Assembly: GCA_013297545.1 (NCBI GenBank)
Contig: JAAFHH010000083.1
Coordinates: 1-9,886, forward strand
Direction: 5' to 3'
Origin: Alphaproteobacteria bacterium
GTDB lineage: Bacteria > Pseudomonadota > Alphaproteobacteria > Elsterales > Elsteraceae
Length of the DNA stretch: 9,886 bases
The first letter of the stretch is position 1; every line of letters begins with the position of its first letter. Below, piece after piece: positions 1 through 5,811 of the stretch. The notes beneath the pieces were generated by a model that saw only the letters and a program-made list of their open reading frames with translations, searched no databases and was not told where the DNA came from. The translations under genes were made by a program, and so were the position numbers.

Positions 1-227
1 TGCACCAACCCTTCGCGATCGACGCGTTGGGTCACTTGCGCGCGCACGCCACCGGGGGCGTGATTGGTGGGCACGCTGCGCGGCGTCCACATGCTGGAGA
101 ATTCGGCGCGCTGGTTCTTGTAGCCGACGGTGGTCGAGTTCGAAATGTTGTCCGAAATCGCCCCGAAGGATCGCGACTGCGCGTCGACACCCATCACGCC
201 GTGGATCATGGACTGGATGATGCTCAT
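1..227 (-). CDS. Second FlgE-like flagellar hook/basal-body protein (N-terminal part only)
   Basis: This reading frame starts with ATG at 227 and runs off the left edge of the window, so only about 75 N-terminal residues are visible. They carry the flagellar rod/hook signature: an N-terminal amphipathic stretch, then SDNISNSTTVGYKNQRAEF at about residues 26-44. The equivalent segment of the complete FlgE encoded just upstream is SDNIANSNTVGYKNARAQF. The protein therefore belongs to the axial family of flagellar rod and hook subunits, exported by the flagellar type III system. The close match to its neighbour favours a FlgE paralogue over FlgF, FlgG or FlgK. A purine-rich AGAGGG lies about 5 nt before the ATG. 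It follows flgE by 57 nt, with a hairpin in the gap, and is probably in the same operon. Whether it is a second hook protein, a junction protein or a duplicate cannot be decided without the rest of the gene. Confidence 0.85.
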   Translation of the reverse strand, partial: MSIIQSMIHGVMGVDAQSRSFGAISDNISNSTTVGYKNQRAEFSSMWTPRSVPTNHAPGGVRAQVTQRVDREGLV

Positions 228-242
228 GACACCCTCTTAGAC

Positions 243-281
243 CTGAGAGCGGTGCTGGGGACCCAGCACCGCGCGTCTCAG
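243..281 (-). repeat. Strong hairpin just after the flgE stop codon
   Basis: A perfect 10-bp inverted repeat (249-258 with 263-272, 4-nt loop) is nested in an outer 6-bp stem (243-248 with 276-281), with a 3-nt bulge at 273-275. It begins 3 nt after the flgE stop codon and ends 15 nt before the next start codon. There is no U-run after it on the minus strand, so it is not a classical intrinsic terminator. More likely roles are protection of the hook mRNA 3' end, a processing site, or partial attenuation before the second hook-like gene. Confidence 0.7.
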
Positions 282-284
282 CTA

Positions 285-2138
285 CTACCGCTTCAGATTG
301 ACCACTTCGTTCAGCATCTCATCGGCCGTCGTGATCGTCCGCGCATTGGCCGAGTAGGCGCGCTGCGTGATGATCATGTTGGTGAATTCTTCCGAGAGAT
401 CGACGGTGGATGCTTCCAAGGTCGACGGCGAGACTTTGCCCGAACCGGCGACATTGGCGTAGTTGGTGAGCGCCGAGCCGCTTTCCAGCGTCTCGCGATA
501 CGCGTTGCCGCTGACCGGCTCGAGACGGTTGGTCGCCGCAAACGTCGCGATCGGCAGGCGGAACACCGGCAGCGACTGGCCGTTGTCGAACAACACCCGA
601 ACGATGCCGTCTTCGGCGAAGCTGACGCCGGTGCGGAAGCCGTACGGGATGCCATCCTGCTGGATGAACGAGACGCCGAACTGGTTCGAGTAGTTGGTCA
701 AACCACCGGTCGTGTTCGGCTGACCGAGGTCGAGGGTGACGAGGTCACCACCGAAATCGACCGAACCCGTGGTCATCGGCAAGAACGGCAGGCGGGTTGG
801 CGCCGAGCCGGACTGCGTGCCGTTCGAATTGAAGGTGACGATCGAGCTGGTCGGCACGGTCGTGTAGGTCTCAGACGCCGGGGCCGCCACGGCCGGAGCT
901 GCCTGGGCAAAGCCGTTCGCCAGCGCCGGGGTGCCATCGAGGTACATCGGGAACTGGTTGGCGGCACCGACGGCCGGGGTGGTCAGCGGGAAGCGAACCG
1001 AGGGGGCCCCGGTGGCGGCAATCCGCATGTCCTTGATCATCACGCCCCAGCGGGTCTGGTTGGTCACCGGGTTGCCGGTGGCACCAGCCGAGTCCTGGGC
1101 GCGGAAGAACGACAAAGTCAGGTTGTGCGCCACACCCAGGCTGTCATAGACGACCGTGGTGACGTCTTCCTGGTCTTCACCGATCGGCGACAGCGCTTGC
1201 TGGGCGGCCGTGCCCTGGCGCAGGCCCGAGACTTCGAGGGTCGGCTGCAGGCTCGAGCCATCCGCAAAGCTGATCGCGTTGCCGAGGGTCAGGGTCGGCG
1301 TGCCATTGGTCTGCAGCGTGATGGTCGCCAAACGGTAGTTCGCCGTCAGCGCCGGCGACGGTGCCGAGGAGGTGCCCAGCGGCACTAGGTCAGCAGCCGT
1401 CGGGATGCGGATCTCAAAACTGGTTGCACTCACGCGCACCAGCTGGGTGTCGATCTGATAGCCACTGCCGTTCGAGCTGTAGATCACCGAGCGCTGTTCA
1501 GTCCCGACCGGCGTACCCGCCGCGCCACCGGCGTAGGCCGTGGCGGTGTCGAGCGTGCCGGAGAGCGTGAGACGCGTCGGCGCATTCGGCACGGCCGGCA
1601 GGTTGGCGGCGATGCGCAGCAGGTTGGTCTGCTTGGCCGAACCCGTGACGTTACCGACGTTGACCGTCCGCAGTGTGGTGACTGCCGGGTTGGAGATCGT
1701 CGGCTGGCCCTGCGCGTTGGTCGGCACACCGAGCAAGTACTTGCCACCGGTGTTGACCAGGTTGCCGGACTTGTCGATCTGGAACGAGCCCGCGCGGGTG
1801 AACTGGGTCTGCGTGCCGATCGGCAGGGTGCCGTTGGTGTTGCTCGGACGATCCGAGACCACAAACATGCCGCGGCCAATCACGCCGATGTCGGTCGACG
1901 AGGCGGAGGCCTGCAGCAGACCCTGCTTATCGATGTCCAAGCGCGGAGCCGGCAGTGCGCCGCCCGGGCTGTAGGTGGTCGCCGTCGGCGACTGGGTCAC
2001 CAAGGTCTGGAACTGGGCGCGGGCGTTCTTGTAGCCGACCGTGTTCGAGTTGGCGATGTTGTCCGAGATAATGCCAAGACCTTGGGCTTGTGCCTTCAGG
2101 CCAGTGACGCTCGAAAACAGAGAACCGGTAACGCTCAT
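285..2138 (-). CDS. flgE: Flagellar hook protein FlgE
   Basis: This encodes 617 residues of FlgE, the subunit that polymerises outside the cell into the hook joining rod and filament. The N-terminus has the family motif SDNIANSNTVGYK at residues 25-37. The C-terminus has the FlgE signature DLSEEFTNMIITQRAY, followed by TITTADEML and the ending VNLKR, at about residues 580-617. These two ends form the coiled-coil D0 core. Residues of about 90-560 form a long Thr/Ser/Ala-rich surface region, including a GVSFAEDGIVRVLFDNGQ segment typical of the FlgE D1 return. The protein is much longer than the roughly 400-residue enterobacterial form and close to the roughly 590-residue Caulobacter form. The ATG start is supported by a perfect AAGGAG 8 nt upstream. 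It follows flgD by 90 nt and precedes a second FlgE-like gene. No signal peptide is present, as expected for a type III export substrate. Confidence 0.95.
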   Translation of the reverse strand: MSVTGSLFSSVTGLKAQAQGLGIISDNIANSNTVGYKNARAQFQTLVTQSPTATTYSPGGALPAPRLDIDKQGLLQASASSTDIGVIGRGMFVVSDRPSNTNGTLPIGTQTQFTRAGSFQIDKSGNLVNTGGKYLLGVPTNAQGQPTISNPAVTTLRTVNVGNVTGSAKQTNLLRIAANLPAVPNAPTRLTLSGTLDTATAYAGGAAGTPVGTEQRSVIYSSNGSGYQIDTQLVRVSATSFEIRIPTAADLVPLGTSSAPSPALTANYRLATITLQTNGTPTLTLGNAISFADGSSLQPTLEVSGLRQGTAAQQALSPIGEDQEDVTTVVYDSLGVAHNLTLSFFRAQDSAGATGNPVTNQTRWGVMIKDMRIAATGAPSVRFPLTTPAVGAANQFPMYLDGTPALANGFAQAAPAVAAPASETYTTVPTSSIVTFNSNGTQSGSAPTRLPFLPMTTGSVDFGGDLVTLDLGQPNTTGGLTNYSNQFGVSFIQQDGIPYGFRTGVSFAEDGIVRVLFDNGQSLPVFRLPIATFAATNRLEPVSGNAYRETLESGSALTNYANVAGSGKVSPSTLEASTVDLSEEFTNMIITQRAYSANARTITTADEMLNEVVNLKR

Positions 2139-2146
2139 GGGACGAA

Positions 2147-2152
2147 CTCCTT
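2147..2152 (-). promoter_or_regulatory. Strong Shine-Dalgarno of flgE
   Basis: On the minus strand this reads AAGGAG, 8 nt before the flgE ATG. It is the strongest ribosome site in the flagellar part of the window, which suits a structural protein made in many copies. It lies downstream of the 2180-2225 hairpin, so it stays single-stranded when that hairpin folds. Confidence 0.75.
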
Positions 2153-2179
2153 AAGAACCGTATCGTGCGCCCTTGCTCG

Positions 2180-2225
2180 ATCGCGCTGTCGGTGTCCGGG
2201 CGCCCCCTAGACAACCGAGCGCGAT
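2180..2225 (-). repeat. Hairpin between flgD and flgE
   Basis: A 46-nt imperfect inverted repeat fills half of the 90-nt flgD-flgE gap. The outer arms are 8 bp and perfect (2180-2187 with 2218-2225). After a 2-nt internal bulge, inner arms 2190-2196 pair with 2210-2217 through one bulged base. A small GGG/CCC stem can close the loop. It begins 3 nt after the flgD stop codon and ends 27 nt before the flgE AAGGAG. There is no U-tract, so full termination is unlikely. It may be a processing site or a 5' stabiliser that gives flgE its own mRNA abundance. Confidence 0.65.
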
Positions 2226-2228
2226 GGA

Positions 2229-3023
2229 TCAGGTGTTGCCGCCGCCCGCCGGGGGCGGGGCAGCAGTGGTGGTGACAGTACCCTGGACGATCCGCACGAC
2301 CTTGCCGAGCGTGACGGTCGCACCGCTCATGCTGAGCAGCGTGCCATTGTCCGGGTCTTGCTTCACATCGGTCACCTTGGAGATGCCGAAGGTCTTGGCA
2401 TTCACCGTGTCGCCGCGCTCGTCGGTCGCGGTGACCGCCAGCGAGTAGACGCCCGACGGCGCATCTTGACCTTCGTTGGTCTTGCCATCCCACTGCATTT
2501 GGTGGTTGCCGGCATCCAACGTCATGTTCAGCGTGCGCACGGTCTGGCCGCTGGAATTGCGGATCGCAATGATCGTGTTCTGCGCCTTGCCATCCATCGT
2601 GACCGAGAACTTCGCCGCTTCGTCGTCTTTGAGGACGATCTTGTCGGTTTCGGCTTCGACCGTCTTGCCGATGTAGCCGGACGCATTCAGCAGTTCCTGG
2701 CTTTGGTTGTAGGCCAACATCTTCGCCAGCTTGTCGTTCTGGGCAATCGACTGTTCGACGCCAGCAAAGCCGACCAGCTGCGAGGTGAACTGGGCTGAGT
2801 CCATCGGGCTCAACGGATCCTGGTTCTTCAGCTGCACGGTCAGCAAGGTCAGGAAGTCATCGAAGGTCTTACCCAGCGACGCCGAACTCTTGGCGGTTTC
2901 GGTCGCCTGGCCATTGGCGCCAGTCGCCTGCGCGCCAGTGGTGGTGGTCGCAGTCCCGGCCGGCTTGTTGGTCGAGCCTTGCGTCACGTTCGACGTGGTG
3001 GTCGGGTTGGTCACGATAGACAT
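2229..3023 (-). CDS. flgD: Flagellar hook assembly (capping) protein FlgD
   Basis: This encodes 264 residues of FlgD, the scaffold that caps the growing hook and guides FlgE polymerisation before being discarded. The conserved N-terminal export/cap region is clear at residues 54-92: FDDFLTLLTVQLKNQDPLSP, then MD, QFTSQL and VEQS. A C-terminal Ig-like/tudor hook-cap region follows, with the family WDGKTNEGQDAPSGVYSL segment at residues 178-195. The first 50 residues are Thr/Ala-rich and disordered, and a short Ala-Pro-Gly tail ends the protein. The frame extends five codons upstream to a TTG. The ATG at 3023 is preferred because GGAG lies 6 nt before it, inside that extension, and because MSIV is a typical beginning. 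It lies 21 nt after fliK and 90 nt before flgE, the usual fliK-flgD-flgE order. Confidence 0.95.
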   Translation of the reverse strand: MSIVTNPTTTSNVTQGSTNKPAGTATTTTGAQATGANGQATETAKSSASLGKTFDDFLTLLTVQLKNQDPLSPMDSAQFTSQLVGFAGVEQSIAQNDKLAKMLAYNQSQELLNASGYIGKTVEAETDKIVLKDDEAAKFSVTMDGKAQNTIIAIRNSSGQTVRTLNMTLDAGNHQMQWDGKTNEGQDAPSGVYSLAVTATDERGDTVNAKTFGISKVTDVKQDPDNGTLLSMSGATVTLGKVVRIVQGTVTTTAAPPPAGGGNT

Positions 3024-3029
3024 CGTACT

Positions 3030-3033
3030 CTCC
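3030..3033 (-). promoter_or_regulatory. Shine-Dalgarno deciding the flgD start
   Basis: GGAG on the minus strand lies 6 nt before the ATG at 3023. It sits inside the longer TTG-initiated reading of the frame, which argues that the shorter ATG start is the one used. Confidence 0.6.
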
Positions 3034-3044
3034 AGCAAAGCAGG

Positions 3045-4832
3045 TCAGATGGTTACGTCAACGCCGCCAAGCGCACCGCCGTAGCGTTGCTGGCGGCCTG
3101 GGGCTTGATCATCAGCGGCAATGTCCCCAGCCAGCCCACCGCCACGGCTGCTGCGCTGACGCGGGCTATCGCCCTCATCACGCGCTTGGCCGCGCAGGTG
3201 GAACTGCAGGGAATTGCTGTCGGTCTTGAGGCCGGCATCCGCCAACGCACGCTCCAGCGTGTGGGCGTCGCGGCGCAGCAGATCTAAGGTTTCCTGGCGC
3301 TCGGCCACCACCACGGCGGTGACTTTGCTGCCATCTTTCACTTCGATCTCAACTTCGACGCGGCCGAGGTTCTGTGGCGTCAGGCCGATCGTCACCTTGC
3401 CGCCGCCTTCGGTCGCCGCACGGAACACCCCGGTTGCGACTTGGTCGACCACCGGGATCGGCCGATGCGGCCGGGTCGGTGCGGCATGGTTGGCGGCATT
3501 GGTTGCTTGCGGCGCGTTGGTCGGCTGGGCGGCACTGGCGACCGGCGACGGCAACGCCGTGTCTGCCGCATCGGGTGCACTTGCCAGCATGGTCTGGAAG
3601 GCCGACGAACCGCTCAGCTTGGGCGGGCCCTGCGGCGGCAGATCGCCGAGGGTTGACGGTGCCAGCAGGGTCTCACCTGGCAGCGGCTGACCGCGCACAA
3701 TCGCCTCGACCGGGCGTTCGATGGTCGTGCCCGTGGCACGGCCAGAGCGCGCGGCATCGGCAATCGCGACGATCGACTTGCCGTCGATCGCGACCGGGGC
3801 GGGTGCGACCGGCTTCGGTGCTGCGGCAGCAGCAACCTGCACGCTGACCGGCGTGTTCGGTGCCAACTGCGCCAGATCATCCGCCATCTGCACCATCGCT
3901 GGCGTCAGCGCGGTTGCAGGTTGAGTGGTGGCCAGCGGTTGGACCGGGGCTGGCACGGCCGGAGCGGCGGCTTGTTCCCCGTCGGCGGTGACAGGGGTAG
4001 CAACGGCGGTGGTGGCAGCGCGTACCGTCGTCGCCACCGTTGGCGCGGAGACGGCCTGAGCGACCGTCGTGGCACTGGCGGCAACCGGCACCGTGGCAGG
4101 ATCGACCACCGGAGTGGCTGCCGGTGCAGGCGTCGGAGCTGGGCCAGGAGCTGGGGCAGCCGCCGGCGCAACCGGTGCGATGGGTGCTGCAGCCGTTGGC
4201 GCAACAGGTGTCGGGGCCGCAACGGGGGCAGCTGCAGCCGGCGCAATCACCGGAGCGGTGGCACCCAGGGCGAGCTGATTGGCATCCACCTGGCCGCCAT
4301 CAACCTTCGGCGCCTCGGCGAGGGCCGCGGCAGCCTCTGCCGTCTTGGTCGGCGGCGGAGGGGGCGCGTCTTGTGGCAGCACCGGTGCCGCCTCGGCGAC
4401 CGGCGCGTCACTCGTATCGTCGTCGACGACCTCGGCTGCGACATCGGCGCTGGCGGCGAGATCCGCGTCGCCAGCTGTATCGGCCATCAGCACCGCGTCG
4501 GGTGCCCGGGCTTCTGGTGCCGGCGTCGCGGCATCGGCAGCACCCTGGGCCTGCGCGTCCGCCCGGCTGGCCGACCGGCGCAGATCCGGCCGTGTGTCCG
4601 GCTGACGATCAGCGGTCGCCTTGGCGAGGCTTTGAGCGGGTGCCCGGTTCCGTTCCGGCGGGGCCGGGGCGCGGGGCGGCGGCTCGGCGACCGACTGTCC
4701 AACATCCTGCTGACGCCGGGCGGCGAGCAGTGCGTCGAACATCGTCGCCTTCTCGGCAGTGCCGGGACGGCTCGGGCGTTGGCTTGGCGCCAACACCAGC
4801 GGATCGATCGGAGTGGGTGCAGTCTTGGTCAT
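3045..4832 (-). CDS. fliK: Flagellar hook-length control protein FliK
   Basis: This encodes about 595 residues of FliK, the exported molecular ruler that ends hook growth and switches the export gate from hook to filament substrates. The C-terminal Flg_hook domain lies at about residues 459-547, with the family core IGLTPQNLGRVEVEIEV at residues 482-498 and the predicted helix ETLDLLRRDAHTLERALADAGL after it. Before it, about residues 145-345 are a very Ala/Pro/Val-rich linker, as expected of a ruler. The frame is open up to a GTG at 4910, but that part is AT-rich and contains the sigma54 promoter. ATG 4832 has AAGGG 5 nt upstream. ATG 4742 (565 residues, MFDALLAARR) has GAAGG 5 nt upstream and may be the true start, because the predicted transcript begins near 4834. 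The identity is firm. The start is not. Confidence 0.9.
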   Translation of the reverse strand: MTKTAPTPIDPLVLAPSQRPSRPGTAEKATMFDALLAARRQQDVGQSVAEPPPRAPAPPERNRAPAQSLAKATADRQPDTRPDLRRSASRADAQAQGAADAATPAPEARAPDAVLMADTAGDADLAASADVAAEVVDDDTSDAPVAEAAPVLPQDAPPPPPTKTAEAAAALAEAPKVDGGQVDANQLALGATAPVIAPAAAAPVAAPTPVAPTAAAPIAPVAPAAAPAPGPAPTPAPAATPVVDPATVPVAASATTVAQAVSAPTVATTVRAATTAVATPVTADGEQAAAPAVPAPVQPLATTQPATALTPAMVQMADDLAQLAPNTPVSVQVAAAAAPKPVAPAPVAIDGKSIVAIADAARSGRATGTTIERPVEAIVRGQPLPGETLLAPSTLGDLPPQGPPKLSGSSAFQTMLASAPDAADTALPSPVASAAQPTNAPQATNAANHAAPTRPHRPIPVVDQVATGVFRAATEGGGKVTIGLTPQNLGRVEVEIEVKDGSKVTAVVVAERQETLDLLRRDAHTLERALADAGLKTDSNSLQFHLRGQARDEGDSPRQRSSRGGGLAGDIAADDQAPGRQQRYGGALGGVDVTI

Positions 4833-4844
4833 GCCAGCCCTTGA

Positions 4845-4860
4845 TGCAACGTGCGGGCCA
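4845..4860 (-). promoter_or_regulatory. Predicted sigma54 (-24/-12) promoter of the fliK-flgD-flgE operon
   Basis: The minus strand reads TGGCCCG, four bases, then TTGCA. The consensus is TGGCACG-N4-TTGCW, so there is one mismatch and the invariant GG and GC have exact spacing (-24 at 4858, -12 at 4846). Transcription should begin near 4834. It lies in the only long gap before the flagellar genes, downstream of paired enhancer-like repeats, as for class III flagellar promoters in Caulobacter. The predicted start is only 2 nt before the ATG at 4832. Confidence 0.75.
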
Positions 4861-4877
4861 GTCTGCACAAAGGTCTC

Positions 4878-4904
4878 TAATGCTTTGTTTTTATTGAAAT
4901 TTAG
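4878..4904. promoter_or_regulatory. AT-rich tract between enhancer repeats and the -24/-12 element
   Basis: This is a locally very AT-rich stretch in an otherwise GC-rich window. It occupies about -44 to -70 relative to the predicted start site. In sigma54 promoters this is where IHF or intrinsic curvature bends the DNA so an upstream activator can touch the polymerase. No good match to the IHF consensus was seen, so the role as a bend is inferred from position and composition. Confidence 0.45.
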
Positions 4905-4912
4905 CTTCACCT

Positions 4913-4930
4913 CTGGCTATCCCGAGCCAG
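4913..4930. repeat. Third, looser inverted repeat in the fliK control region
   Basis: 6-bp arms CTGGCT and AGCCAG are separated by 6 nt. The GGC/GCC cores are 8 nt apart, against 7 in the two stronger repeats, and the centre lies about 21 bp from the nearer one. It may be a degenerate third activator site (about -79 to -96) or simply a small hairpin. Confidence 0.35.
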
Positions 4931-4934
4931 GCTT

Positions 4935-4951
4935 TCGGCAGCCCCTGCCGA
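4935..4951. promoter_or_regulatory. FlbD/ftr-like enhancer repeat, promoter-proximal
   Basis: This is a perfect 7-bp inverted repeat with a 3-nt spacer, TCGGCAG-N3-CTGCCGA. It is centred at 4943, about 109 bp upstream of the predicted start at 4834. The CGGCA/TGCCG half-sites resemble Caulobacter ftr elements bound by the sigma54 activator FlbD, which also lie about 100 bp upstream of their promoters. A second copy lies next to it. Confidence 0.65.
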
Positions 4952-4955
4952 GTGG

Positions 4956-4970
4956 CGGCAAGTTTTGCCG
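4956..4970. promoter_or_regulatory. FlbD/ftr-like enhancer repeat, promoter-distal
   Basis: This is a perfect 6-bp inverted repeat with a 3-nt spacer, CGGCAA-N3-TTGCCG. It is centred at 4963, 20 bp from the centre of the adjacent repeat. That is about two helical turns, so both sites face the same side of the DNA. It lies only 6 nt from the stop codon of the RmlD-like gene, so the control region begins right at the end of the glycan genes. Confidence 0.65.
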
Positions 4971-4976
4971 GGTCGA

Positions 4977-5807
4977 TCAGGCCAGTTCCGGCAGATCGCG
5001 CCAGTGGCCCCGGCGATCCGCCAGCTGGGCGGCATCGGCCAACTGGGCGGCGAGTGGCTGGATCGCAGCCGCCGCGAGCAGATCCGGGTGGCGGGTGCGC
5101 AGGCGCGTGTCCTTCGCGACTGCGTCTGCGGCATCTTCGATGGTCACCCGGTGATCGAAGGCATCGGCCATCAGGCGCAGCAGGTCGAGCTTGCTGACGT
5201 CTTCGCTGTGCAGATGAAACAAGCCCGGGCGCACGCCGTTGCGGGCGATCAGGGCCGCGACCACGCGGGCGAGCTCCAGCGTGGTCATGCCGTTCCACAG
5301 GTGGTTGCGGTAACCGCGGCATGCCCCCTCGACTCCGAGGAACCAGCACAGCAGGGAATAGAAGTGCCGGCGTTCCGGCCCGATGATCGAGGTGCGGATC
5401 ACCATGGCGTTGGCCGGCTCGCCAAACTGTTTGGAACGGCCGTAGAGATCGGCGGCCGTGGGCGGGCTCGCCTCATCGTAGCAGCCGGTCGCACCATCGA
5501 ACACGCAGTCGGTCGAGATGTGCACCATCGGCACGCCGGCGGCTTGCGCCTGGTCCGCCAAGCGGCGCGGAAACAGACCATTGGCGAGCCAGAAGGTCTC
5601 GGCCGGATCGGTCGCGAGCCGGCGATTGATCAATCCAGCCGCGTTCACCACAGCACTGGCACCGGCGATCGGCAAAGCGGCTGGGTTATCGGTCAGCAGA
5701 TCGAAGCGCGCACGGTCGTAAGCATCGACCGTCATGCCGGCGCGGCGCAGTACCACCTGCATCGCAGTGCCGAGCATGCCGCCGGCCCCGAGCAGCAGCA
5801 CCCGCAT
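4977..5807 (-). CDS. RmlD-type NDP-4-keto-6-deoxysugar reductase
   Basis: This is a 276-residue short-chain dehydrogenase of the RmlD (dTDP-4-dehydrorhamnose reductase) family, which reduces the 4-keto group of a nucleotide-activated 6-deoxysugar with NAD(P)H. The Rossmann motif GAGGMLG is at residues 7-13. The substrate/catalytic segment STDCVFDG at 98-105 matches the family STDYVFDG with Tyr replaced by Cys. The catalytic YGRSKQFGE is at 122-130 (Tyr122, Lys126). Length fits the family. The ATG at 5807 has AGGA 7 nt upstream, and the start is 4 nt after the dehydratase stop codon, so the two are translationally linked. With a CapE-type enzyme beside it, the likely substrate is a UDP-4-keto-6-deoxy-L-HexNAc, as for WbvR of Vibrio cholerae O37, rather than dTDP-rhamnose. 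No other rhamnose genes are visible. The exact sugar is inferred. Confidence 0.85.
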   Translation of the reverse strand: MRVLLLGAGGMLGTAMQVVLRRAGMTVDAYDRARFDLLTDNPAALPIAGASAVVNAAGLINRRLATDPAETFWLANGLFPRRLADQAQAAGVPMVHISTDCVFDGATGCYDEASPPTAADLYGRSKQFGEPANAMVIRTSIIGPERRHFYSLLCWFLGVEGACRGYRNHLWNGMTTLELARVVAALIARNGVRPGLFHLHSEDVSKLDLLRLMADAFDHRVTIEDAADAVAKDTRLRTRHPDLLAAAAIQPLAAQLADAAQLADRRGHWRDLPELA

Positions 5808-5811
5808 CGCC

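Noticed and set aside
1..227. FlgK or FlgG for the partial gene
   Set aside because: The N-terminal motif and spacing follow the adjacent FlgE much more closely than the typical FlgK or FlgG beginnings.
243..281. Intrinsic terminator after flgE
   Set aside because: The stem is strong, but no U-run follows on either strand and a co-directional hook-like gene starts 15 nt later. It is reported as a hairpin only.
27..1388. Long plus-strand open frame of 453 codons opposite flgE
   Set aside because: It is Arg/Gly/His-rich, matches no family, and lies opposite a firmly identified hook gene and the second hook-like gene. It is an antisense shadow typical of GC-rich DNA.
3024..3038. FlgD beginning at TTG 3038
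   Set aside because: The ribosome site for ATG 3023 lies inside this stretch and TTG 3038 has none of its own.
3921..4897. Plus-strand open frames of 285-307 codons opposite fliK
   Set aside because: Their low-complexity Arg/Gly/Pro/Ala composition is what results from reading the reverse of an Ala/Pro-rich FliK linker.
4833..4910. Longer FliK beginning at GTG 4910
   Set aside because: The extra 26 codons are AT-rich, have no ribosome site, and overlap the -24/-12 promoter and the predicted transcript start.
4935..4970. Terminators for the RmlD-like gene
   Set aside because: The two repeats could form short hairpins, but no U-run follows. Identical cores, 20-bp phasing and placement before a sigma54 promoter fit DNA operators better.
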